Of a stretch of DNA of 64,000 nucleotides, positions 34,716 to 45,604 are shown one piece after another; the first letter of the stretch is position 1; each line of letters begins with the position of its first letter. Where the stretch lies: contig NC_081409.1 of the NCBI RefSeq assembly GCF_030272615.1, positions 529,642,291-529,706,290 of the forward strand. Reading direction: 5' to 3'. Made by a program: the position numbers and the translations under genes. The DNA is from Cryptomeria japonica. Taxonomy: Eukaryota > Streptophyta > Pinopsida > Cupressales > Cupressaceae. The notes below the pieces were generated by a model. The model was not told the DNA's origin, did no database searches, and saw only the letters and a program-made list of their open reading frames with translations.

Positions 34716-34817
34716 TCTTTGGTTGGGCTTGTTGCTCTCTTCTGGAGCTTTGAGGCTATGGTTTTCTTATGTAATTCTTGATTCTGATTATTAATAAAAA
34801 ATTTACCCCTTTATTCC

Positions 34818-34827
34818 AAAAAAAAAA
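34818..34827 (+). terminator. LINE 3' end and A-tail
   Basis: After TTAATAAAAAATTTACCCC (AATAAA-type signal at about 34792) comes a run of A ending at the target duplication. Confidence 0.7.
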
Positions 34828-34842
34828 AGTAAAGAGCCTCTA
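34828..34842. repeat. target site duplication of the plus-strand LINE, right
   Basis: AGTAAAGAGCCTCTA, pairs with 28584-28598. Confidence 0.75.
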
Positions 34843-35103
34843 TGCTAATACCCCCCTTGTGTTCATGCGAATGCCAAAAAAAAAAGTTAAGAGAAAAAGT
34901 AAAATCTCTTAACCTTCTAATACCCAAAACACCAAATTTTTAGGTTTGCAAACCTGATCCCAAGCCAAAATATGGATTCTATTTTTCTCTTTAGTTCCTA
35001 ACCACAAAAAACACTTCTGAATGTTTTTAATTTTATCCACAAACTTTGAATGGATTTTAAATAGGTTCATCACATAAATCAAGAGATTCTAGAGGATATT
35101 GTC
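34828..35103 (-). pseudogene. LINE pol, RT C-terminal part (minus-strand LINE, segment 1)
   Basis: Upstream part of the LINE resumed at 28598. In the minus direction it shows an FLW-G-type segment followed by NRIHILAWDQVCKPKNL, the conserved region after LINE RT (family: W..VC.PK..GGLG). An internal A run at 34876-34885 and frameshifts break it. Upstream end near 35103 is at a fold-back sequence. Confidence 0.7.
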
Positions 35104-35105
35104 AA

Positions 35106-35178
35106 ATGAAACAACTCAAAGACAGTCAACTATAATATCAAAGATGGTTATAGTCTACTTTAAATGGAGTTGTTTCAT
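35106..35178. other. Fold-back between two opposed LINE fragments
   Basis: ATGAAACAACTC (35106-35117) pairs with GAGTTGTTTCAT (35167-35178). Inside, AAAG pairs with CTTT, and ACTATAA (35129-35135) with TTATAGT (35148-35154), leaving a 12-base loop. An imperfect stem of 23 pairs. Confidence 0.65.
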
Positions 35179-36215
35179 GAGGAGATGACAATCCTAAGAG
35201 GTGTATGCTGGCATAAACTTTGCTTGCATAAATCAAACACTTTTACTTGGACTACCCTTCAAAGAAAGGAATTGACAAATGATAGATTTAGAAGGATGGG
35301 ATATAAGCGTCCCTCAAGATGTAAATTGTGTATAAGTGGTGAAGAGGATGTGAATCATTTGTTTCTTTCATGTCCTTATACACAAGAATGTTGGACTTAG
35401 TTATGTGCCAGATTAGGGTGAAGGAATGCTCTAATAAGTGATGACATTTGAGTTTATTTAAGTCATGGCCATTATAAAAAAGGGGAGCCTCCTTTTTATG
35501 CCTTAAGACAATCAACCCGTCCATCCTTATCTAGGAAATCTAGAAGGAGAGGAATAGAAGAATTTTTCAGAATAGAGAGATGAACTTGGACTCGTTTCTC
35601 AATAAGCTTGATGCTTCAATATTGTAAGTGCCTAACAATGGGATTAGGAACTATAGTGGCAAACAAACATCTTTCAATGAAAGGGATGCAAACATGAAAA
35701 ATAATTGTTTTGGGTTAAAAAATCCACCAATAGTTGGTATTGGATGATTGGGGACTCTAAAACTCAGAAATAATTCTCAGTGGCAAGTACCTCAATAGGA
35801 GTGGGTGAATGAATTTCAATGGGGCCTCAAGAGGAAATCTTAGGAACTCAAGGGAAGGTTGTCTAATAAGAGATTGGAATGGGACAATCATTGCAAGGAT
35901 GGATTTTCCTCTCTTGAAGGGAACAAATAATGTTGCAAAATTTAAAGCTCTTAATTTAGGGCTTTGGAAATGTAGAGAATTCAATTTTTAAATGGTTGAA
36001 TTTGAGGGTGACTCTTCTATTATCATCAATAATTTGAGAACAAGAGCCACTCCCAATTGGCAATTATAGGATCATCTAAAAGAGGCTTTGGACGTTGGTT
36101 GATCTTTTAAATATTGCACAACCAATCATGTATATAGGGAGGCTAATGGTGAAGTAGATGCACTTGCAAATATGGATATATATGGAAAAGAGCTTGATTC
36201 TTCTTGAAGGTGAAT
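35165..36215 (+). pseudogene. LINE pol tail: zinc domain and RNase H
   Basis: RT-associated zinc domain at 35164-35400 (FTWTTLQRKELTNDRFRRMG, CKLCISGEEDVNHLFLSCP, QECW, then a stop where Trp is usual). After a broken spacer comes RNase H from about 35800 (NFNGASRGNLRNSREGCLIR with the first Asp changed to Asn, VAKFKALNLGLWKC, then FEGDSSIIINNL and EANGEVDALA after a frame stop). No A-tail seen; the end near 36215 is approximate. A different copy from both other LINEs. Confidence 0.75.
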
Positions 36216-36498
36216 TTCACTTTTACTGGCAGTATGATATGGAATCTTCATCATGGTAAGTATGCTTCAATATGGATTACAAACAATATGTAGCCACTAG
36301 AAATCTTGTTCTCAGGTATGCAATGGTGTTGCTCCTCTCAAATGATTTATGATATGTTTATCCTAGTGGGAGTCTTTTGGTTTTGAAGCATGTGGATTGG
36401 CAACATAGGCTTTTATCTTCGATTGGATTGGGGATTGACAATGAAGCTAACATGGCCTTTAAAATGTATTGTTTTCCCATTGTACAAGTTTAGACTAG
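36216..36498. other. Gene-free stretch
   Basis: Nothing recognised; short reading frames only. Confidence 0.4.
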
Positions 36499-37041
36499 AT
36501 GTATTTCCACATCAAATTAATTCTAAATTGCTATGTTATTACAATATGCTTAATCCAAGGATATGAATTAATGACACTATATTTATTTAAAATGGGATGC
36601 TTGTCTTCAAATCGAACACTGACATTTCATCTTCAAAACTTAGTTTTGGCTTTTAGAGGCATGATGGAAAATATCATCAAATTGACATTAGCCAATAGAC
36701 AAATGGCCTTTCTTGGCTATATTTCCAATTCAAGGTTGAGGTAGTTATTTAAAATCACTAGTAGGCTAGAAATGATAGCTATGCATCTTATTTTTGGGTT
36801 GGAAGTTCCTTGTTCCAAAGAGGGGTATCAAGTAGATTATGATCTCTCCTCTCATTTCATGGCAATTTTATTGGACATTAACAAACCCAAAGCTATAGTT
36901 TTAACAATAAAAAGAATTTTGGTGAGGGCAGAGAACCTAGGAGGGATTGAGGGAGCCATTATTTTCACTCAACTTAGCATTGGGATTCCACACCCTCATG
37001 ATCTACACAAGCTTCTATTTCTTGGTGTAGAGGTGGAATGA
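36499..37041 (+). pseudogene. Unrecognised reading frame with one internal stop
   Basis: One frame, 181 codons, broken by a single TAG at 36742-36744. The two halves (ending GYISNSRLR, resuming LFKITSRLEMIAMHLIFG) read as one soluble, mixed alpha/beta-like protein with LLDINKPKAIVLTIKRILVR and IIFTQLSIGIPHPHDLHKLL. I do not recognise the family. The surroundings are retroelement debris, so a piece of an element's accessory gene is possible. Start codon is a guess: the ATG at 36499 is simply the first in frame. Confidence 0.35.
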
Positions 37042-39267
37042 CTCTCTTTCATCATGGACATATATGATTTGGAGGTATAATGACACATATACAAGGCGAG
37101 TCTGGGTATGATTTCTTGAAGAAACTATACTACATGAAAATATTAACAAGTGGGAGTGGAAAAGAGGGTTTTTTGATTTTTGAAGCAAGTGTATGTGCGA
37201 TAATCTGCATTCTAGGGTTTATTCATTTTTTACATATTTTGAGTGTTGATTCTTCCTAGGTGATAAGGTATGGGTTCTTATTTATAGAGGAACTTTTGAG
37301 AATCAACTGTGATCAACACTAGAATGGTGTTATTCCTAGGAATCTCCAATTTTAGGATGTCTATAGTGCAATATTTGTTTTCTTTTTGGTTTGCACAAGC
37401 ATGTAGAATGTAATGTTTATGGGAATTGTTTTGTCCTCATTATGGGTTGGGCTTGTGAATGATGACCTAACTAGGGAGTACAAAAGACGTATTGTTGTAA
37501 TCCTTTTTTCATAATCAATATATTATCTTGCTTATGTATATAAAAGAAATGCTAGAAACTTCAACAATAACTCAAGTGTGATCAGGATCATAAAATCGAC
37601 AAATGGAAGAGTTTGGTGACTAAAATGGACATAAGAAAATTCAAAATTCAATGCTAGTCTTTACAACACAATGAATATTTTCATCAATAAACAAAATAAT
37701 CATCAACTTGAAACACTTTCACTTAACAAAGTAGCTAGTGTCAGCCACATTTGAGGGAGTAACGATTGCATGACACTTGAAAATACAACATACAGGGGGC
37801 ATTAGAGAACATACCCAAGCACAACACAAAAAAAAGTTGTCTATGACTCTAGTAATATGCAACAATTCAAGTACCAATACATGAAACTATGCACTCACTC
37901 AACTTGTAGACATTTACAATTTAATGCAAAAAAGTCACTTTATTATGCAAGGAGACATATGAACGGGAATTCTATCACATCCACATGGCATGCACTTAAT
38001 GGTGACTTAATGCAAGAGTTAGAATCACTTAGAGTGTTGCATGCACTCAGAAAATTATGACCACTTCTATCATATATACTTAAACAAGGCTAGGCAAGGT
38101 ATACTATGACTCCAATACATGGGCACTTTATACATCTATTTATATAGTGGATGACTAACATTCAATCATGTAGGATCTATCCACATAAGGGAATTACATA
38201 AACTTCACGAATCATAGTCACAAGTTATGATGCACTAATATTCACATACTTAACAAAGACAACACAATAGAGTCATTAGGACACATCATCATGATACAAG
38301 ATTTACAATATGAACTCAATTACACCCACTATGTAGAGTAGGGTCAACACCAAATCGCAAACCACAATTGAAGGATACATATGATGCAAGATTATCTTGA
38401 ACACTCAATTTGTACATTAGGCAAGATATGGTTAAAACTAAACTATGGCCACATATGTATGGTCATAGGTTTGCACATGAATACAATGAGTAATGAAATT
38501 TGGGCACATAATTCATCGACCCAAATGATCTATTATGGCATCTTTACATGCCCTTCACTTATGAACACTTTCATTTCACAGATGTATGCAATCATGCATC
38601 CTTACAAAAATGATGCATCATACACACCAATAAAGTACAACAATATCAATATTTCAACTATCTCATGCACAATAATCATTTTAAGTATCTTTTATATTTA
38701 AATGTGGCATTCACATAATGTAGTGTACAATGCTCACTCAAGAGCCAATCAATGGATATTCAAGTCAAATCATCAAATAGGTATATCAATCACCCAAACA
38801 AGAAGCACGAGAGATAAAATAGGACCAATCAAGGGCTACCGACATCAATTCTAAGCACAAATCAAACATTGAGAGATCATCATACCAGAAGGCACTCTTT
38901 GACATACATGAGGGTTTAACTAATCATTTACAAACAATAACTTTTCAAGTATATCACACTAGATCAAATAAGGAAACAACATATCCTTTATAATTTGTGT
39001 TACCTAGGCATCATGCTTATCTCATAATGCATTACACACATCTACACATAAGGGTTTCAAGAAAGGGACACTTCCTTTCATGTCAGGTGTAACAACATCT
39101 TGGAGGATCTATCCCTCACTAATTTAAGTTGATCCATATTGATTCAACTATAGACTTATACAACCAACATTATGCAACATGCGCTAAGAATTATTTGACT
39201 AAAGGGATTCACAATCAATTATTGCAACTCAAAAAATTAAACTCAAGGTCCTAGTGTTGAACCTAGG
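37042..39267. other. Gene-free stretch with LTR-like debris
   Basis: Around 37490-37550, TTGTAATCC and AATCAATATATTATCTTGC resemble the polyadenylation end of a copia LTR. From 37560 the sequence is A/C-rich without ORFs above 110 codons. It probably is the non-coding interior of an LTR element whose primer-like site lies at 39268-39279. Confidence 0.4.
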
Positions 39268-39279
39268 GCTCTGCTACCA
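39268..39279 (-). other. Primer-binding-site-like sequence
   Basis: TGGTAGCAGAGC on the minus strand, one base from the Met-tRNA site. It is followed on the + strand by TGTAATGTACAC at 39282, a possible LTR end. The LTR would be cut by the LINE at 39409 and resume at 59863; its other end is not identified. Confidence 0.4.
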
Positions 39280-39391
39280 AATGTAATGTACACAACCCTT
39301 AACTATATCATGAAATTAAGTGATAACTCACTTTCACATAAATATGTTCAAATGAAATGAAACATCATCAATATATATAAATGATGTATAT

Positions 39392-39408
39392 AACATCTCA
39401 CATGTAAA
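39392..39408. repeat. target site duplication of the ORF1-only LINE, left
   Basis: AACATCTCACATGTAAA, identical to 59846-59862, 20.4 kb away. Confidence 0.92.
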
Positions 39409-40756
39409 CCAAACACTTTTTAATTTGATTCTTGAATCTACGATGTCTCCTGCCCAAATAATTTCAAACCCTTCCTCCTCTGCTCATGTCTCCTCTACTA
39501 TTGTGTTGGTTGTGCAGGGCGATGCTCAAATAGTGCCTGGTGTGGATCCTCATGTCCAATGGGATTCTGATGCCTCTCGACCCTTGGATGCTCCTGCTGG
39601 AGTTGGGTGAGATGGGCTCCTCCCCGGCGTCCTCCCATCCCAGTGTTCTAGGTGTGCGGCCTGGTGTGACTTGGAAGCCACGACCTAGACCATTTGGTGG
39701 GTTCATTTTAGTTACTAAGGCCATATCTATCAATCTCAAAGATGATACGACAGAGGAAATTGTTTATAATGCTTCTATCCTCTCTTTACATGGTGTGATC
39801 TACTGCTTTAGGGGGTTTTGGCCTTCTCTTCCTTAGTTGCACGCTTGGATATCTGAATGTTGGGAGCCTCTTATCATAGGTAAAGTTCATATTTTCCCCA
39901 TGGCTAAGGGTTTTTTCATTATAAACTTTGATAATGCCCAGGACAAAGACAAAATTTTATGTGATCACTTTTTTAGTTGGGAGGATATATTTTTATTGAT
40001 GATTAAGCCTTGGCACTCTGATTTTAACACTTCTACTGAAATGTTTAATAGGATTCCAACCTAGGTTTGACTTCTTAATCTCCCACTTCGTTTATGGAAT
40101 GATTCTCTTTTAAAGGAAGTGGCAGATGCCCTTGGTGATTTTCTAATGGTGGATGCCGAATCCTTTGATATTTTCCACTCCACATTTGCTCACATACTTG
40201 TTGACCTGGATATCTCAAATGGGTTGCCTGCTGAAATTTTAATTAATTCTTCAAAGGGTTCTTGGGTCCAATCATTTGACTCTGGAGGGATTCCCTTTCG
40301 CTACAAAAGATCTTTTAAAACTGGGCATGTTGCTGAGCATTGTGGGTTGGAGAAAATGGCAACTAAGGCTACATGGTGGAAAGGCACATCAGTACAACAT
40401 TATATGGTGTTGAAGTTACCCGATCAACCTAGGAGTTTTTCTGAGGTGGTTTCTTTGGAACCACAGGATCTTGAGGCATCCCCTCCTATTGTCTCTCTTG
40501 GTGGGGTTGCTGAAACTGTGCATGTGTCTCCTGATGTCTCCCGTGTGAAGCAGACTCAGGAGGCTTCTTTTGGTGATAATGATTTGGCTATTACTCCTGT
40601 TTTTACCAAATCTATTGACTTGCCTACTGATGCTAGTGTTTTGCGGTCTGCTGGTTCTAGTGAGGTTATGTCTGTCGGACTGTAGTGGACTGGTGATGTT
40701 GGGGTTTTGTCTTTGTTGTCCATTGGTTATGGTGAGGCCAAGATAATGGTTGTTGG

Positions 40757-40783
40757 CTCTCTCTCTCTCTCTCTCTCTCTCTC
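40757..40783. repeat. (CT)n microsatellite
   Basis: About 13 CT units inside the end of ORF1 of the LINE. Confidence 0.9.
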
Positions 40784-40833
40784 AAGATTTTTGTGCGCTG
40801 GATTGGCATGTTAAGGTAGCACAAGTGGAAGAA

Positions 40834-40838
40834 GGATG
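40834..40838. repeat. target site duplication of the Tat element, left
   Basis: GGATG, repeated at 59531-59535 after the other LTR. Confidence 0.85.
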
Positions 40839-42057
40839 TGTGTGTGTGTGTGAAAAGTGGAATAAGTATCTGTAAGCTGTAAGACACAACACTTCAATTA
40901 ATTCATTACATGTATGGTTAGACATATATAAGCATGGATAATTAAACCATCACAAATCGACCAATTACCTTCTAAAAGATGCGAGTATAGACTTGCTCTT
41001 AGATTTGTATAAGCAATACCAGTGACTAGACTACACCAAGACGAAGGATTTAATCTATATGAGCATGATATTAAGCTAAATGGATGCAAGATTATGCTAG
41101 ATGGATGAATAGTAAGCTATATGAATCCAAGCAATCATAATTGAACTAAATATGCAAAAAAAGCTACACTAAGATGCAATAATGTCAAAAAAGCAATCAC
41201 AATATCTTCAATGACTCTAGAGAAAAAACTGTATAATAACAATAAATCTCTAGGGTGTTTTGAATGAGAGATGAAGGCTGAATTTATAGAGAATCACAAG
41301 AGAGACCAACGGTCAAGATCTATTAGCAATGAGCGGTTGAGATTATTCAAGAAAAAGCACAATTTAGGATAATTGAAATAATTGAGAAATCATATTCAGT
41401 TAACCTTGAGATACATTCCAATTATAGTTTGATTGAAATACATTCAGTTTATAAGTTTGAGTTTGCATTGGAGATAAAATTCAATTAATTCCATGCACTT
41501 GTGATAAAAATAGGTGATTCCATGTGATTTCTTTGATTTATTCAAGAAAAAAGTCTTTTCAATGCCACTGAACTTCTTTTCTCAAAAGCTTTGAGTTCCA
41601 ATTTTAGAGAATGATTAATAATTCATTTTAATTGTTTTTCTGATTTCAAGTTATCTCAATTTAGAAGAAGAAATAATATCTCAAGTTGGATTTCTCTCTC
41701 AATTCAATTCTTTATTCTATTTTCAATTTAACTCTTGCTTTGTATATTGATTCCTCTTTTGTAATAAATTCATTCTTTTTTTATGATTAAATGACAAATT
41801 TATTAATTAATTAAATATGCTAGGATATTTAATAAATTAAACATGATAATTGATCAAAATGATTCTCTTGGAATTATTAAATTAATTAAATAAATATTAA
41901 TTAATATAGAATAATTCACTTGTCATGTGACATTTAATGATTGAAGAATTAATTAATTGTGTGCTCAAAGTTCATTTAATTGCCTTTGGTTAGGACCTTG
42001 GTGATGTTGTCGATATTAGGGGCCCATGGTTTAAGTGACCATTTTTAGGGTATTACA
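40839..42057 (-). repeat. Tat 3' LTR
   Basis: Element sense starts TGTAATACCCTAAAAATGG and ends in a (CA)n run; 1,219 bases. Nearly the same as 57181-57581 plus 58712-59530. TATA box (CTATAAATT) on the minus strand at 41281-41289. Confidence 0.92.
41281..41288 (-). promoter_or_regulatory. TATA box of Tat 3' LTR
   Basis: TATAAATT in element sense, conserved in the 5' LTR at 58754-58761. Confidence 0.6.
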
Positions 42058-42072
42058 TTTGCCCCTCTTTGA
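42058..42072 (-). other. Tat polypurine tract
   Basis: Element sense TCAAAGAGGGGCAAA next to the 3' LTR. Similar GGGGCAT words recur at about 42587, 42658, 42779 and 46558. Confidence 0.75.
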
Positions 42073-43090
42073 ATTAATGTGCGAGCAGTGCATTGGTTCA
42101 AAGAATAGTTGATGTCTAGGAGATACCAGTTTTGAACTTGATTGATCACGAACCAGATGAAGAGCGAGGTGTTTAGCTTATTTGAAGTGATGAAATTGAA
42201 CAAAGTTGATTAAAGTGATACTGATCCTGAACTTGATTGAACTATGACTGATGAAGAGCAAAGATACCGAACTTGAACTTGATTGATCAAGAAGCAGATC
42301 TTACTGATCTAGAACTTGATTGAACTAGACACAGTTAGCGAAGATAAAATTGATCCTGAACTTGATGGATCAAGACACTATGAGCGAAGATAAACTGTCC
42401 ATCTTGATTTGAAGTGATGAAACTGAACACCTGCTTAGATTGAGTGTATGATCAAAGATACTCCTTAAAATTTTGATTGAGTTTAAAGGAATAATCAGCT
42501 TGATGAAAAGAGATGAAACTGATTAACGTTAAGAGACTGATTCAAATGAAGGCAATATCAGCTTGCATTGAAGCGATGAAACTAATATGCCCCTAAAAAT
42601 TGATTTGATTCAGATGATCGAGAAATCTCAACTTGATATGAAGCGATGAAGCTAAGATGCCCTTAGCGATAAGGTCTTGTTTGATTTTCTTTAGTTGAAA
42701 ATATTTTTGCTCGACTTTTGATGAAGAATTGAAAATTTTCTTGACATTGAAGATGTGAGGTCATGAGGTCATGAGTATGCCCCCTTGAGAGAGAAATCGA
42801 AAGATAGCGAGGGTACATGATTTTAGGAAATTTTTGGCGATGATAAAGACTTGAGCACAAAGATTGAGTTACAGGATCATTTGAAGATTTAGAGATGATT
42901 AATGAGAAATTGAGTGCAAATTGAAGAAAAAAATGAGAATGTTGAAAGCGCTAAGTGGTCTCAGTTGTGTGAAATTGACTAGAAGAATGATCTCAGATTT
43001 TGACTTCGATCCCAAAAATGGAATCAGGACGGGCAAATTAGCTAAGGGTGCAATTTTCATGTCCAGCAGAGCAAGTTGAAAAATTAGGGT
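42073..43090. other. Degenerate short repeats upstream of the antisense gene
   Basis: Between 42110 and 42680 the words CTTGATTGA, GATGAAACTGA and AGCGAAGAT recur many times with drift, spaced irregularly. No ORF of note. This lies upstream of the plus-strand TATA box at 43097, so it may be the gene's promoter region. Confidence 0.5.
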
Positions 43091-43096
43091 TTTGGC

Positions 43097-43103
43097 TATA
43101 TAA
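43097..43103 (+). promoter_or_regulatory. TATA box of the antisense mobile-domain gene
   Basis: CTATATAAGG on the plus strand, 56 bases upstream of the ATG at 43159: good plant promoter spacing, and opposite to the element's own transcription. Confidence 0.6.
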
Positions 43104-43158
43104 GGGGTCCAAGTATCATTTTCAATTTATTTTAACCTCTCCAAGTTTGAAATTTGAA

Positions 43159-45604
43159 ATGCCTTCTACGAAGAAAAATGGTCATTTCGATCCAGGAGCA
43201 TCAATTCGAGTGCCAAAGACGTCACAGCAGACCACGAAACTATGAGTCAGCGGTAAGTTATCAATTTTAAGCCTTTGCATTTCATCAATTTTGAATTTTG
43301 TTTGAATTTTTTGCTTTTTCATGTCGTTCAAAATCGGCCATTGTCATTTTGTCATGCGAGACGATACTGTCTCTCATACGACAAACTGTCTTTGTGTGGT
43401 TTATCATATTATGCTATGTGTTTTGTCATCTGGGATCATCCCATGTGTCGTACGAGAGTTTTCTTGAGAGCCCATTTTATCATGCGAGTCCATGTATTTT
43501 ATCATATGGGAGTCTTTTATCGTGCTACATGAATTCCTGACTCATACAAGTTTCTTCTTACACTATGAAATGTCGTATAAAAAATAGTGAGCATTTTTAA
43601 GGGTCAAAACATGAAATTTTGATTTGGCATTTGGTGTATTTGGATTTGCGTGATGTTTAACATGTTGTATAGCGTAATTGGGATGACTTGTTGATGTTCT
43701 GTTATTTGATTCTTGTAGGATTGACTACCACATATCATGTTTCGGTGTGTCTATCCTCCTACGATGAGGCTAGTCCGTGAGCTATGAGATACAGATAGAC
43801 CACATATTGATTCGTGCAGCTTTACTCACCTTTTACAGATGCCTGATATCTGTGTGAATCACAAGATGCTTACTGCACTTGTTGAGCGGTTCCATTCACA
43901 GCATAACACCTTTCATCTACCAGTGGGAGAGATGACTATTACTCCAGAGGATGTGTACACGATTTTGAGGATTTCGTTTGCTAGGATAAGTTTGACTATG
44001 ATTCTACTCAGTGTCCTAGTATCTTAACCTTGAGATGCATATTTTATGATGAGGACATTCTTGAGTGGGCTATCACCTAGGATGATATGATGGCTAGGTA
44101 TAGTGAGCATTTTCCACTGGCATGTGTATTAGAAAGGTTCATTGGTTGTTTTGTTATGCCGGACAGGGGACATTAGGGCTTCTTATGTGGCTGGGCTAAG
44201 ATGCTTGAGATACTACTGACTCATCCTGAGAGATTAGGGTGGGGATCTTGTTTGTTAGCCCACATGTATCGTGAGATGCATGAGATTACATATAGGGATG
44301 AGAAGAGCATGACAGCAAGAGTGTTGGTTCTGCAGATTTGGGCCTGGGAGCATATCCCAGTTTGTAGACCTATTGTTGATGATGCCAAAGATCCACACCA
44401 ATTGATCATTTATAGATATTCTGGATACGTTACTCAGCCCCATCTGGGCAAGACAGAGTATTGGCTATGACAGCTTGATGATCTGATCATTGTTGTATGG
44501 AAAATGTACAGGGGTCTAGAGCTGTGGGACAACTGGAGAGCTCAGTGGAGAGATATGTTCATGACCCGTCCTCTTATTGGCAAATCTATGGCCGTTATTG
44601 AGTGATTTGTTGTATCTCAAGTGATGAGGCAGTATGGCAGGCCTCAGGGGATTTCATAGGGGTTCACCGCCTATGCCCGTTATGGGGACGAGGAGAGATG
44701 AGGATGGGCCCCTAGGTTTTCATAGGCATTGAGCATGCAAGCGCTTGCCGGATTACAACAAATTTGATGGGAACTATCTGGAGGATATTGCAGATGCGGG
44801 GGTATTGCCCCAATACAAGGATTGGTTTTAGAGTTATCCCTTTCCTAGATTTACGGATCTAGCTGAGCATGCGCCTCTCATAGAGGAGGATGAGGATGAG
44901 GCCCCTGCACAGGCATAGGTATAGGGATAGGCACAGGAATAGAGAGCGGAGGGTCATAGATGGGAAGGTGGTGATCCTAGTACTAGCAGCAATAGAGTAC
45001 CAGCTGGGCGGAGACAGCAGTACAGAGGGGAGGGTGGATCCCTTGGAGCTATTGGTGTTGGGACTAGTAGTGCCAGGGCAGTGGAGGGTGGAGGAGAGGA
45101 GGAGCGAGCAGCTCCTAGACAAGTGTGACACCAAAGGGATGAGCAGGGTGGATATGGAGGCAGAGATGGAGATGGAGATAGAGGCAGAGAGCCTGTGAGG
45201 GAGTAGGGGGTAGCTGATGCAGCACGGTCTATGAGATCCAAATTAGCAGGTATGCAGTCATAGTTAACAATGGCTCAAACACAACTTGCAGAGTGAGACT
45301 AATAGCTAATAGAGGTTAGAGTTGAGCATGATCATCATCTCATTGAGATGAGGCAGAGACAGATCGACAGTTGGCTGAGGTCTAGGCAAGGCGAAACACT
45401 CTTCAGTGGGAGGTTTTGCATCAAACCAGTCAAGTTGCTTATTACATTGTAGTATATAGCATAGCAATTCCTGTAGAGCAGCAGGTTGTCCCATATTCTT
45501 AGTATATGGCTCAATCTAAGGGAGCTTGAAAACCTAGGCAGGATGCTGGTCAGCAAGCTCCACCTCCTTCACCACCTGGCAATGAGGGAGAGGCGAAGAG
45601 CTAG
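43159..45604 (+). pseudogene. Antisense plant mobile domain (PMD) gene carried by the Tat element
   Basis: Exon 1 from ATG 43159 (MPSTKKNGHFDPGAS) to 43252; intron 43253-43718 (GTAAGT...TTCTTGTAG); exon 2 to TAG 45602-45604. Exon 2 shows the PMD pattern: ALVERFHSQHNTFHLPVGEM, TITPEDVYTILRI; after a frameshift near 43985, CGWAKMLEILLTHPERLGWG, MYREMHEIT, VLQIWAWEHIPVCRPI and SQVMRQYGRPQGI; then an acidic/Arg-rich low-complexity tail and a Pro-rich end (APPPSPPGNEGE). PMD proteins include plant MAIN/MAIL1 and are known from Ty3 and Mutator-like elements. There are about eight in-frame stops, including one at the end of exon 1, so the gene is dead. The role in the element is unknown. Confidence 0.82.

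Larger units (their letters stand above)
28599..34827 (+). mobile_element. Full-length L1-type LINE, plus strand
   Basis: 6.2 kb: GT-rich 5' UTR, ORF1, ORF2 (endonuclease, RT, zinc domain, RNase H), 3' UTR and A-tail, flanked by a decayed 15-bp target duplication inside an older minus-strand LINE. Domain order is that of plant L1 elements carrying an extra RNase H. Both ORFs have many stops, many of them TAG where CAG or TGG is expected. Confidence 0.88.
39443..40838 (+). pseudogene. LINE ORF1 (DUF4283-like)
   Basis: ATG at 39443 (MSPAQIISNPSSS). A frameshift near 39600 leads to one frame up to 40680 with stops at about 39835, 40062 and 40680. Segments: RPFGGFILVTKAISINLK; GKVHIFPMAKGFFIINFDN; FSWEDIFLLMIKPWHSDFNT; RLLNLPLRLWNDSLLKEVAD; ALGDFLMVDAESF; and a degenerate zinc knuckle (FRYKRSFKTGHVAEHC, first Cys replaced). 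Then a Ser/Val-rich tail. It should end just after the Tat insertion (GGATGG at 59531, encoding about GWISIKGKK). RNA-binding chaperone role by family. Confidence 0.8.

Noticed and set aside
35103-35170. LINE 5' inversion by twin priming joining the minus- and plus-strand fragments
   Set aside because: Both fragments contain the RT-associated zinc domain; twin priming inverts but does not duplicate.
44859-45241. Minus-strand ORFs rich in Ser/Pro/Leu
   Set aside because: Shadows of the Arg/Glu-rich low-complexity tail of the antisense PMD gene on the plus strand.
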